The notes under the pieces: model-generated
The model's database searches: none
The model's input: the letters and a program-made list of their open reading frames with translations, nothing else
What the model was told of the DNA's origin: nothing
Made by a program: the position numbers and the translations under genes
Shown here: piece by piece, positions 1 to 6,586 of the stretch
Layout of the letters: the number at the start of each line of letters is the position of its first letter
How positions within the stretch are numbered: position 1 is the stretch's first letter
Assembly (NCBI GenBank): GCA_029883145.1
Contig: JAOUJR010000084.1
Location: 1-7,200, forward strand
DNA length: 7,200 bases
Direction of reading: 5' to 3'
Origin: Nitrospirota bacterium
GTDB lineage: Bacteria; Nitrospirota; Thermodesulfovibrionia; Thermodesulfovibrionales; SM23-35

Positions 1-11
1 AATAGGTAACA

Positions 12-40
12 TTGACAGGTAAGACTAAAAATGTTAATTT
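12..40 (+). promoter_or_regulatory. sigma70-type promoter for tRNA-Ala
   Basis: A perfect TTGACA -35 hexamer (12-17) is followed after exactly 17 bases by TAATTT (35-40), a 4/6 match to TATAAT. Transcription would begin near 47-48, only three or four bases ahead of the mature tRNA 5' end at 51, a typical short leader for a tRNA gene. Seen in sequence; its activity is inferred. Confidence 0.55.
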
Positions 41-50
41 ACAATACCTT

Positions 51-126
<76 letters not shown>

Positions 127-131
127 AGTAT

Positions 132-683
132 TCAAGCCAACAATACCATCTTCGCTTCTTCTGAAATCTTTAACAATAGAGAGTCTCTGTTACCTTGGGT
201 AATCTCAAAAGACTTTACATCATTTCTACTCTTTATCTCTCTGATAATTCCATCACCTTTGAGGGCAATAGTTGCAATGAACACCTTCTCGGAATTCAGA
301 ATATCTTTTATGAGTTTTTTGAATTTACTGGAAAAACATTCCATCTTCCCAATTTCATCAATAATAATGAGACTGGTTGCAGGATTGAAAAATGGAATGG
401 ATTCGAGAAAAGCTTCGAAGCCTTCAACGTCAACTCTGTACTTTCCTACCTTATGAGGACTTTTTATGTCGACATGAGAAAGAAGCCCCTTCCTCCCATC
501 AAGACCTATGAGCTCAAATCCTTTTCTGATGCCTTTTTCTCTGATCTCTGTAGTGTAAAAACCAACAGGACGGAAATCTTTTAGTTCTTCAGAGAGGTTT
601 TTAGTGAGCGTGGTTTTCCCCACACCAGGAAGACCTGTAATGAGGATGTTTTTTGAGAGTTTCTGGTCTAAAATTCTATCCAG
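132..683 (-). CDS. THEP1-type P-loop nucleoside-triphosphatase
   Basis: A small P-loop NTPase of the THEP1 family, which hydrolyses ATP, GTP and other NTPs in vitro; its cellular role is unsettled. With the start used here (CTG at 683-681, 183 residues, close to the roughly 180 usual in the family) the Walker A motif GLPGVGKT lies at about residues 17-24, the family Walker B block IIIDEIGKME at about 106-115, and an ITxGNRD-like motif near the C-terminus. The first ATG/GTG/TTG-type start (GTG at 623) would cut through the P-loop and leave only VGKTT, so it cannot give a normal protein. The frame stays open upstream to a stop at 737-735, with no ATG, GTG or TTG. CTG 683 has an AGAAGG Shine-Dalgarno-like sequence 10 bases upstream; ATT 674 and ATC 647 are alternatives without one. 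A rare start, a sequence error or a damaged 5' end are all possible. It follows the cysteine-rich small gene on the same strand and may be co-transcribed. Family assignment is firm; the start is not. Confidence 0.85.
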   Translation of the reverse strand: MDRILDQKLSKNILITGLPGVGKTTLTKNLSEELKDFRPVGFYTTEIREKGIRKGFELIGLDGRKGLLSHVDIKSPHKVGKYRVDVEGFEAFLESIPFFNPATSLIIIDEIGKMECFSSKFKKLIKDILNSEKVFIATIALKGDGIIREIKSRNDVKSFEITQGNRDSLLLKISEEAKMVLLA

Positions 684-764
684 ACTATATCTGCCTTCTT
701 TATGAGAGACAACGTGAGACGTAATTAGAGAAACTTATCAGGGTATCCTTCTGTTTGGAATATA

Positions 765-953
765 TTACTTTTTCGATTTCATCTGTTTACCGCAACAGAT
801 CAAATCGCACACATCAACACAACCACAGACTTTGTCTACTGACACAACCATACCACATACACTGCACGTGTATTTGTCACCTTTTTTGGTTCCTTTTGTC
901 TTTTTGCTGACTTTTCCTGCTGCGGGTTTAGAAACTGTCTTTTTAGTTGCCAT
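765..953 (-). CDS. small lysine-rich protein with desulforedoxin-like Cys motif
   Basis: A 62-residue protein in two parts. Residues 1-27 are a basic, low-complexity tail rich in Lys, Ala, Thr and Ser, resembling histone-H1-like bacterial tails and possibly able to bind nucleic acid. Residues 28-58 hold seven cysteines: CSVC (C30, C33), CGC (C43, C45), C49 and the pair CC (C53, C54) followed by GKQM. The YxCxxC...CCGxxM layout is that of the desulforedoxin domain, also found at the N-terminus of desulfoferrodoxin, where four cysteines bind iron; here an extra CGCxxxC insert adds three. It could bind Fe or Zn in the cytoplasm; no signal peptide is seen. ATG 951-953 has a good AGGAG (963-967) nine bases upstream, and a near-consensus promoter lies at 1017-1045, giving a leader of about 57 bases. 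The metal and the biological role are unknown. Confidence 0.85.
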   Translation of the reverse strand: MATKKTVSKPAAGKVSKKTKGTKKGDKYTCSVCGMVVSVDKVCGCVDVCDLICCGKQMKSKK

Positions 954-1016
954 TGTTCCTTTCTCCTTTCTCTGTATTTTTTACACTGTTCTACTTTATG
1001 CTGTTATAACTACTCA

Positions 1017-1045
1017 ATTATAGCAAAAATATTTTTAAATGTCAG
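1017..1045 (-). promoter_or_regulatory. strong sigma70-type promoter for the Cys-rich small gene
   Basis: On the minus strand CTGACA (1045-1040, 5/6 to consensus) is followed after 17 bases by a perfect TATAAT (1022-1017). The spacer is very A/T-rich. Transcription should start near 1010, ahead of the small gene and possibly the NTPase gene beyond it. This is among the best promoter matches in the window. Confidence 0.65.
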
Positions 1046-1047
1046 TG

Positions 1048-1061
1048 CGAGTAAGAACTCG
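1048..1061. repeat. short perfect inverted repeat next to promoter
   Basis: CGAGT (1048-1052), a 4-base centre AAGA, then ACTCG (1057-1061) form a perfect 5-bp inverted repeat. It sits two bases upstream of the -35 box of the minus-strand promoter at 1017-1045, where an activator or repressor could bind, within the divergent region ahead of the RACo-type gene. It lacks the long GC stem and T-run of a terminator. An arm length of five can arise by chance, so function is only a possibility. Confidence 0.3.
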
Positions 1062-1125
1062 ATTTCTATTCGCATAGTCTGAAAATCAAATGTAACGGTA
1101 GTGGTAAATGATGTAATGAAAAATT

Positions 1126-1157
1126 TTGCTATGCTTTAAGTATCTACCTGTTATGAT
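1126..1157 (+). promoter_or_regulatory. possible promoter for the RACo-type gene
   Basis: An extended -10 TGTTATGAT (TG at 1149-1150, TATGAT at 1152-1157) lies about 20 bases upstream of the ATG at 1177, with TTGCTA at 1126-1131 as a poorly spaced (20 bases) -35. A start near 1164 would leave a leader of about 13 bases, putting the AAAGG ribosome binding site (1163-1167) at the very 5' end, which weakens the case. Otherwise 1062-1176 shows no clear feature. Confidence 0.3.
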
Positions 1158-1176
1158 AGAATAAAGGCAAATAAAA

Positions 1177-3063
1177 ATGGACATCGGGTTAATTACAGGA
1201 AAGACCTTTGATATCTCCGAAGGAGAAAATCTATTACAAGCATTAAAAAAACATGGCGTATACCTTGTTGCCTCCTGTGGCGGAAAGGGGATATGCGGCA
1301 AATGTCGTGTCAGACTTATCAAGGGAAAAGCAAGGATTGAATCTACAGGAATACTCCGGCCAGGTGAGATAGATACTGGTATTGTGCTCGCATGCCAGAC
1401 CTTTCCAGAAAAAGACATCCTCATAGATATACCAAAAGAATCAAGGCTTGTAGTAGGAGAAAAAATTGCACTATCAAAGTCGAAAGATCTCATTGCACTG
1501 CTGCACTCTTTTAATGTTGAGATACATCCAATTGTAAGACGAATTACATTGAATTTGCCTCCTCCTACTATAAATGACAACATAGGTGACTTTGAGCGGA
1601 TTAGAAGGTCACTTCAAGAAAAGGACATAATAGGAATAAGGTTTTCTCATAGAGTTGTTTCAGCTATGTCAAAGATAATCAGAGACGCAGGATGGAAAAT
1701 AACCCTTGGATACACTGGCAGCAACGATATCATCTCTATCTCACCTGCTGATATGAACAAAAATTCCTATGGACTTGCAGTAGATATAGGGACAACTACT
1801 GTAGTTATATATCTTGTAAACCTTACAGATGGACAGCTTATTGATGTTGGCTCAACATATAATTCACAGACAAAATACGGAGACGATGTTATTACACGCA
1901 TAATACACGCCACAGAGAGTGAAGGGCTTGATGAACTTAGAGACTGTGTGGTTTCTGACATAAATGATCTATTAGTCCCGTTAGTGGAAAGACAAAAAAT
2001 AAATAGTGAGGACATCGAATCGGCTGTTATAGCAGGCAATACAACCATGTCCCATATATTCTGGGGTCTTAACCCTGCCTCTATCAGAGAGGAGCCGTAT
2101 ATTCCGACATTGAACTATTTCCCCAGATGGAGTGCGGAAACCGCTAAACTCAGGCTCAATCCTCGGGCTCCATTATATACAGTGCCCTGTGTTGCCAGTT
2201 ATGTTGGTGGTGATATTGTTGCAGGGGTTCTTGCCTCAAAGATGCACAGAAATAGTGAAATAGCTCTCTTTATGGATATAGGCACAAATGGTGAGATTGT
2301 AATTGGTAACAATGAATGGCTCGTAGCTGCTGCATGTTCTGCAGGCCCATGTTTTGAGGGAAGTGGGATAAGACACGGCATGAGGGCAACAGAAGGAGCA
2401 ATAGAGTCTATTAAGATTGACCACAGGACATTTGAGCCTGTATTTAAAGTCATCGGAGATGGAGAACCCATGGGCATTTGTGGCTCAGGCATGATAGACG
2501 CTATCTCCGAGATGTTTCTGGCAGGGATAATAGACAGAAAAGGTAAGTTTGTGAGAAATACTAAGACTGGCAGAATAAGGGACAGTGTAGATGGTCGTGA
2601 GTTTCTGATTTTCAGCAGAGACGGAAATGAGATTGTTCTTACAGAAGTTGATATTGAGAACATTATAAGGGCAAAGGCTGCAATGTATGCTGGAGTGTCT
2701 GTTCTTTTAAAAGAGGTTGGATTTGGCCTGGATGCAATAGAAAAGGTTTATATTGCAGGAGGATTCGGTAACTATCTTGATATTGACAAAGCCATTATCT
2801 TGGGAATGTTCCCTGAACTGCCAAAAAACAAATTCACAATTCTCGGGAACGCCTCAATTTCAGGTGCATACTTATGTCTTCTCTCTAAGGATCTCCGAAG
2901 AGAGTCAGGGATCATTGCGTCAAAGATGACTTACATAGAACTTTCAGTATCCAGAGGCTTTATGGACGAATATATGTCTGCGCTCTTTCTGCCGCACACC
3001 CATCTGAGGCTTTTCCCGAAAGTAAAACAATTGATATTAAGAAGTAAGAACTTAGGAAAATAG
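1177..3063 (+). CDS. RACo-type [2Fe-2S]/ASKHA activator of corrinoid proteins
   Basis: A 628-residue member of the RACo family (ferredoxin domain plus DUF4445). In characterised members, electrons pass through the [2Fe-2S] domain and ATP hydrolysis drives reduction of an inactive Co(II) corrinoid protein to Co(I), as with the corrinoid Fe-S protein of the Wood-Ljungdahl pathway. The N-terminal cluster ligands are C34, C40, C43 and C73. After a linker/middle region, the ASKHA ATPase domain begins with AVDIGTTT (phosphate-1 loop, about 201-208), continues with MDIGTNGE (about 366-373) and ends with IAGGFGN (about 526-532). The C-terminal ELS...ALFLPHT...FP signature is also typical. The C-terminal dicluster 4Fe-4S extension of RamA proteins is absent, favouring the RACo type. 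Length is full. ATG 1177 has AAAGG nine bases upstream and precedes the ferredoxin strand at the expected distance. No CO dehydrogenase, methyltransferase or corrinoid-protein gene is adjacent, so the partner cannot be read from context. It converges with the next gene over 10 bases. Confidence 0.93.
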   Translation: MDIGLITGKTFDISEGENLLQALKKHGVYLVASCGGKGICGKCRVRLIKGKARIESTGILRPGEIDTGIVLACQTFPEKDILIDIPKESRLVVGEKIALSKSKDLIALLHSFNVEIHPIVRRITLNLPPPTINDNIGDFERIRRSLQEKDIIGIRFSHRVVSAMSKIIRDAGWKITLGYTGSNDIISISPADMNKNSYGLAVDIGTTTVVIYLVNLTDGQLIDVGSTYNSQTKYGDDVITRIIHATESEGLDELRDCVVSDINDLLVPLVERQKINSEDIESAVIAGNTTMSHIFWGLNPASIREEPYIPTLNYFPRWSAETAKLRLNPRAPLYTVPCVASYVGGDIVAGVLASKMHRNSEIALFMDIGTNGEIVIGNNEWLVAAACSAGPCFEGSGIRHGMRATEGAIESIKIDHRTFEPVFKVIGDGEPMGICGSGMIDAISEMFLAGIIDRKGKFVRNTKTGRIRDSVDGREFLIFSRDGNEIVLTEVDIENIIRAKAAMYAGVSVLLKEVGFGLDAIEKVYIAGGFGNYLDIDKAIILGMFPELPKNKFTILGNASISGAYLCLLSKDLRRESGIIASKMTYIELSVSRGFMDEYMSALFLPHTHLRLFPKVKQLILRSKNLGK

Positions 3064-3073
3064 GAAGGAAGTT

Positions 3074-3412
3074 TTAATGTACCGGCCCCGAAGAAATCAG
3101 TCTTTCAACCTCTTTCTTTATTACTGATGTTGAGATGCCACCATGTATTTTGAGCACCCCGTTTATCAACACAACAGGGGTGGTTATCGCACCAAGACTT
3201 AAAAGTTCCCTTATATCATCAAAATCTTCCTCACCGTCCATGAACAGGTCAATATACTCTACAAATACAACAGATGGGTAAAAATAATTCAGCTCTTTTC
3301 TGAGATTCTCTGCAAGTGCCCTGTTTGTTACAGGGTTTTCGAACTCCTCAGCATTAAGAAGAACATTTTCCATTGGATTGTCCAGTATCTGTATATGAAC
3401 TCTTTGAAGCAT
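3074..3412 (-). CDS. thioredoxin-fold-like small protein without cysteines
   Basis: A 112-residue protein whose C-terminal half (about 72-105) reads GAITTPVVLINGVLKIHGG followed by an amphipathic helix. This resembles the cis-proline loop (P79), the next strand and the last helix of thioredoxin-fold proteins, including the small YuzD-like group. The expected N-terminal CxxC is missing; there is no cysteine at all, so it cannot act as a dithiol redox enzyme and may be a binding or structural protein. No signal peptide or membrane segment is visible. Its ATG (3412-3410) directly follows the TAA of panC (3415-3413), in the same frame, and its ribosome binding site AAGGAAAT lies within the last panC codons, which implies translational coupling. 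The gene converges with the RACo-type gene. Fold assignment is by eye and moderate; function is unknown. Confidence 0.8.
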   Translation of the reverse strand: MLQRVHIQILDNPMENVLLNAEEFENPVTNRALAENLRKELNYFYPSVVFVEYIDLFMDGEEDFDDIRELLSLGAITTPVVLINGVLKIHGGISTSVIKKEVERLISSGPVH

Positions 3413-4324
3413 TTATATTTCCTTTTTTTTAGAAACTTTATTTTTGAGATTTCCTGAATCCGGATCAGGGTTTTCTCTGCTTTCTACCAGCATATTATCG
3501 ATGAGCCTCGTCTCCCCGATCCTCACCGCCACTGCAATCAGCGTATCTCCCTTTATCTCAGAAAGCTCATCAAGTGTATCAGGGTCATATACTCCTGCAT
3601 AATCAATTACCGAGACCGCAGGTTCTTTAAGGAGTTTCTCGTGCATAAACTCCTTAATATAATAAACATTTATTATACCAGACTTTATGAGCTCAGAGGC
3701 TTCGGTAAGACATCTATTGACGACTGGAGCTGCTTCTCTTTGTGATTTATCAAGATATGCGTTCCTTGAACTCATGGCAAGGCCATCCTGTTCACGTACT
3801 ATTGGACACCCGACTATTTCAACCTCCATGTTGAGGTCTTTTACAAGTTTCCTGATAATCACATATTGCTGAAAATCCTTTAGACCAAAATATGCCCGTG
3901 TTGGTTTTACAATATTTAAAAGTTTTGTGACCACTGTTGCTACTCCACTGAAATGGCCTGGCCTGAATGCGCCACAGAGCTTCTCTGAAATCTTTTTTAC
4001 CTTTACATTCGTCAAAAACCCTTCAGGATATATTGAGGATATTTCAGGCACGAAAATTATATCAACCTCTTCTTTTTTCAGCTTTTCAGTATCACCTTCG
4101 ATATCCCTCGGATACCTCTCGAAGTCTTCTGATGGCCCGAACTGGGTCGGATTCACAAAGATACTTACTACCGTGACATCATTCTCCTGTTTCGACCTTC
4201 TGACCAGACTGATATGTCCTTCATGAAGGGCACCCATTGTCGGCACAAAACCAACAGTCTGCCCTGTCATACAGAATTTCACGGATGTATTATGCATAAT
4301 ACGTGGTACTCGCATCATTTCCAT
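3413..4324 (-). CDS. panC: pantothenate synthetase
   Basis: A cytoplasmic ligase joining pantoate and beta-alanine with ATP, through a pantoyl-adenylate, in the last step of pantothenate (vitamin B5) synthesis for CoA. It has the full set of family motifs: FVPTMGALHEGH with the HxGH-type histidines H34 and H37, IFVNPTQFGPSEDFERYPR, CGAFRPGHFSGVATVV, YFGLKDFQQ, the KMSKS-like REQDGLAMSSRN, and VRIGETRLIDN near the end. At 303 residues it is about 20 longer than usual because of a charged tail (after RLIDN) that is not part of the conserved fold. ATG 4324 is used; ATGs two and three codons later are equally possible, as no strong Shine-Dalgarno sequence decides between them. panB and panD are not in the window. 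The stop codon abuts the start of the small thioredoxin-like gene. Confidence 0.97.
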   Translation of the reverse strand: MEMMRVPRIMHNTSVKFCMTGQTVGFVPTMGALHEGHISLVRRSKQENDVTVVSIFVNPTQFGPSEDFERYPRDIEGDTEKLKKEEVDIIFVPEISSIYPEGFLTNVKVKKISEKLCGAFRPGHFSGVATVVTKLLNIVKPTRAYFGLKDFQQYVIIRKLVKDLNMEVEIVGCPIVREQDGLAMSSRNAYLDKSQREAAPVVNRCLTEASELIKSGIINVYYIKEFMHEKLLKEPAVSVIDYAGVYDPDTLDELSEIKGDTLIAVAVRIGETRLIDNMLVESRENPDPDSGNLKNKVSKKKEI

Positions 4325-4404
4325 ATTCCAACCCTGCTATATTATTAGAATTAGATTTGTTAAAATGCTTGAAGTTTATATGAACAAGCTCACACTCAAT
4401 ATAA

Positions 4405-4432
4405 ACTATCTAAAGACGGATACTTTTGTCAA
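4405..4432 (-). promoter_or_regulatory. candidate promoter for panC
   Basis: On the minus strand a perfect TTGACA (4432-4427) is followed after 16 bases by GATAGT (4410-4405), a 4/6 match to TATAAT. It lies in the 133-base gap between ispG and panC and would give a leader of about 70 bases. It suggests that panC and the small gene after it can be transcribed separately from mltG-ispG, although read-through is not excluded. Confidence 0.4.
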
Positions 4433-4442
4433 ACACAGACTT

Positions 4443-4461
4443 GTGATCAATAAATTATCAC
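4443..4461. repeat. inverted repeat at the ispG stop codon
   Basis: GTGAT (4443-4447) and ATCAC (4457-4461) form a perfect 5-bp inverted repeat around a 9-base A/T-rich centre. It overlaps the ispG stop codon and lies about 11 bases upstream of the candidate panC -35 box. It is too weak for an intrinsic terminator (no GC stem, no T-run after it on the minus strand). It might be an operator or just chance. Confidence 0.25.
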
Positions 4462-5507
4462 TCCTCTATCTCTTTAAGAAGCGCTTCAAGAAACTCACTC
4501 TCTTTTATTTGCCTCACTACCTTACCTTTTTTAAACAGAATCCCTCTGCCTTTTCCGCCGGCTATCCCGAAATCAGCTTCTCTTGCTTCTCCAGGTCCAT
4601 TGACCACACACCCCATAACCGCAATTTTTATTTGTTTATCAATATTCCTGAGTCTTGATTCAACCTCTGTTGCAAGTCTCCTCAGATCAATCCTGCACCT
4701 TCCGCATGTGGGACAGGATATGATATCCACACCTTTCTTTCTTAGACCAAGGGATTTAAGTATCTCATAGGCAACACGAACCTCTTCCTCCGGTTCAGCC
4801 GTAAGGGATACTCTTATGGTGTCTCCTATCCCTTCTGAAAGTAATATTCCAAGTCCTACAGAGCTCTTTATTATCCCTGTGGATGGAGGACCAGCCTCTG
4901 ATATTCCTATATGAAGGGGATAGTCATACTTTTCAGAGAATAACCTGTATGCCCCAACTGTTTTCAGTACCTCTGATGCCTTCAGCGACACTTTGATGTT
5001 GGTAAAATGAAGTTCCTCAAGTATCTGAATATGTTTTCCTGCGCTTTCGACAAGGGCCTCTGGTTTTGAATCTCCATATTTTTTCAATAATTCTCTCTCA
5101 AGAGATCCTGCGTTTACTCCAATTCGTATAGGAATCCCCTTGTCATGTGCAGCAGCAACAACCTCTTTTACTTTCCATTTCGCACCTATATTCCCCGGGT
5201 TTATCCTCAGACCATCAATGCCTTGTTCTATTGATTTAAGGGCGAGCCTCCAGTCAAAGTGAACGTCAGCTATCAAAGGTATATGAACTGATTTCTTAAT
5301 CTTTCCAAGAGCTTTTGCTGAATCTGTATCAGGCACTGCAAGCCTCACTATTTCGCACCCTTCAACTTCGAGGGACTTGATCTGGTTCACTGTTGATTTC
5401 ACATTCCTTGTATCTGTTTTGGTCATGGACTGGACAACGATCGGATGTCCTCCTCCAACAGGTACATGACCTACATAAATTGTCCGGGTTCTTCTATAAG
5501 CTTCCAT
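4458..5507 (-). CDS. ispG: (E)-4-hydroxy-3-methylbut-2-enyl-diphosphate synthase
   Basis: IspG (GcpE), the [4Fe-4S] enzyme that converts MEcPP to HMBPP in the MEP pathway of isoprenoid synthesis, in the cytoplasm. At 349 residues it is the compact bacterial form (TIM barrel plus Fe-S domain), without the insert of plant proteins. The N-terminal barrel shows VGGGHPIVVQSMTKTDT, PLIADVHFD and GLRINPGNIG. The cluster ligands are C265 and C268 (in SCPTCGRC), C300 (in MGCVVNGPGE) and E307, spaced as in E. coli IspG (C270, C273, C305, E312). The ATG at 5507 lies inside the end of mltG, with a 14-base overlap, and an AAGGAAGG stretch sits 11 bases upstream within mltG, so translation is probably coupled. 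Bacterial forms usually take electrons from flavodoxin or ferredoxin; the donor here is not visible. Confidence 0.97.
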   Translation of the reverse strand: MEAYRRTRTIYVGHVPVGGGHPIVVQSMTKTDTRNVKSTVNQIKSLEVEGCEIVRLAVPDTDSAKALGKIKKSVHIPLIADVHFDWRLALKSIEQGIDGLRINPGNIGAKWKVKEVVAAAHDKGIPIRIGVNAGSLERELLKKYGDSKPEALVESAGKHIQILEELHFTNIKVSLKASEVLKTVGAYRLFSEKYDYPLHIGISEAGPPSTGIIKSSVGLGILLSEGIGDTIRVSLTAEPEEEVRVAYEILKSLGLRKKGVDIISCPTCGRCRIDLRRLATEVESRLRNIDKQIKIAVMGCVVNGPGEAREADFGIAGGKGRGILFKKGKVVRQIKESEFLEALLKEIEE

Positions 5508-6570
5508 CTTCGTTTTTGCCTTCCTTAGCCTTCTCTTTATTCGCCTGTTTCTTCTCTCTGTAGGATTTCACCGCAGCTATATGTTCTTCCCGTGTCACCG
5601 AGAACCTGTGTGTGCCGTCATCATTTGACACAAAATAAATATACGGAACATCTGCAGGATAAACTGCTGCACTAATTGATTTAATACCCGGCGATGCAAT
5701 AGGTCCGGGTGGAAGCCCTTTAATAACATACGTGTTATAGGGAGTTCTTCGTTGTAAGTCTTTCAACGTTATTTTTTCTCTGGAACTTTTTATCCCGTAA
5801 ATAGAGGTTGGATCTGCCTGGAGCAGAATCCCTTTTCTAAGCCTGTTATGGTACACAGCAGAGATTAATGGCCTCTCTTCATCTGTTTTTGCCTCCTTCT
5901 CAATAATCGATGCAAGAGTGAGCACCTCTCTCTCTGATAAACCAAGTTCCGCTGTCCTTGTCCTCAGTTTGCCCGCATATTGTTCACGCATCTTGTTGAT
6001 CATCGTACCAACCACATCTTCAGGGTCCATGCCCTTAGGGATTTTATACGTATCAGGAAAGAGATACCCTTCAAATGTCGGGGCATCAATAGTATATGAA
6101 GCAAGAAAGTCTTCATCTGATGAAAGGATCACGAAATCATCTTTACTCATAATGCCTTTTTCTGAAAGTTTCTCTGCAATCTCTCTGAGCGAGTCTCCTT
6201 CAACTATGGTGACCTCATATTCTATTATCTGTCCTTTCTTCAGCATTTTGAAAATGTCGAGTGGACTTATTGACTCATAGATAGAATAGTATCCAGTCCT
6301 TATCTTTCTATCCAGACCACTTACTCTCCCAACAAAAAGGAGGAGGTTTTTATCTCGTATAAGTTTTTCCTTTGAGAAAATTTCAATTGCCTGTCTGAAC
6401 GTAGCGCCCTTTGGTATTTGAATCTCTATTTTTTTACTGATACCAGGAACCGGGGTCAATAGCTCTACTATTACATAGATACAGCACGATAAGATAACGC
6501 CTGCGAGGACAAAAATGACATTTCTTTTCATAATATTATTAGCATGCCAGAATCTACAGCAGGGAGTCAA
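5494..6570 (-). CDS. mltG: endolytic murein transglycosylase MltG
   Basis: A YceG-like endolytic transglycosylase that cleaves nascent glycan strands at the inner membrane and so sets peptidoglycan chain length. Numbering from the TTG start (358 residues): a single N-terminal membrane anchor at about 18-36 (VIFVLAGVILSCCIYVIVEL), a LysM-like subdomain (EGDSLREIAEKLSEKGI), then the catalytic domain with the conserved LASIIEKEA block (E224/E226; one is the family catalytic glutamate), HNRL, LLQADPTSIYG, TPYNTY and GLPPGPIASPG. The C-terminus is a short, highly charged Lys/Glu-rich tail. Start choice: TTG 6570 has an excellent GGAAGGA nine bases upstream, while the more conventional ATG at 6531 (MKRNVIF...) has no Shine-Dalgarno sequence. 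Both leave the anchor intact. It overlaps ispG by 14 bases and is divergent from rpsB. Confidence 0.94.
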   Translation of the reverse strand: MTPCCRFWHANNIMKRNVIFVLAGVILSCCIYVIVELLTPVPGISKKIEIQIPKGATFRQAIEIFSKEKLIRDKNLLLFVGRVSGLDRKIRTGYYSIYESISPLDIFKMLKKGQIIEYEVTIVEGDSLREIAEKLSEKGIMSKDDFVILSSDEDFLASYTIDAPTFEGYLFPDTYKIPKGMDPEDVVGTMINKMREQYAGKLRTRTAELGLSEREVLTLASIIEKEAKTDEERPLISAVYHNRLRKGILLQADPTSIYGIKSSREKITLKDLQRRTPYNTYVIKGLPPGPIASPGIKSISAAVYPADVPYIYFVSNDDGTHRFSVTREEHIAAVKSYREKKQANKEKAKEGKNEDGSL

Positions 6571-6579
6571 ATTACTCTA

Positions 6580-6586
6580 TCCTTCC
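6580..6586 (-). promoter_or_regulatory. ribosome binding site supporting the mltG TTG start
   Basis: On the minus strand GGAAGGA (6586-6580) lies nine bases before TTG 6570-6568. It is a strong Shine-Dalgarno match at optimal spacing, and no comparable sequence precedes the in-frame ATG at 6531. This is the main reason for choosing the longer mltG form. Confidence 0.55.

Noticed and set aside
1086..1583. Minus-strand open frame of 165 codons
   Set aside because: It lies antisense to the ferredoxin domain of the RACo-type gene and reads as low-complexity shadow protein.
2199..2663. Minus-strand open frame of 154 codons
   Set aside because: It is antisense to the ASKHA domain of the RACo-type gene; no motif or ribosome binding site supports it.
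3030..3080. Possible terminator between the convergent RACo-type and thioredoxin-like genes
   Set aside because: Only a weak TAAG/CTTA pairing with a long loop is present, with no GC stem or proper T-run, so I do not call it.
4365..4658. Plus-strand open frame crossing the ispG-panC gap
   Set aside because: More than half of it is antisense to ispG, including its conserved Fe-S region, and the remainder has no recognisable features.
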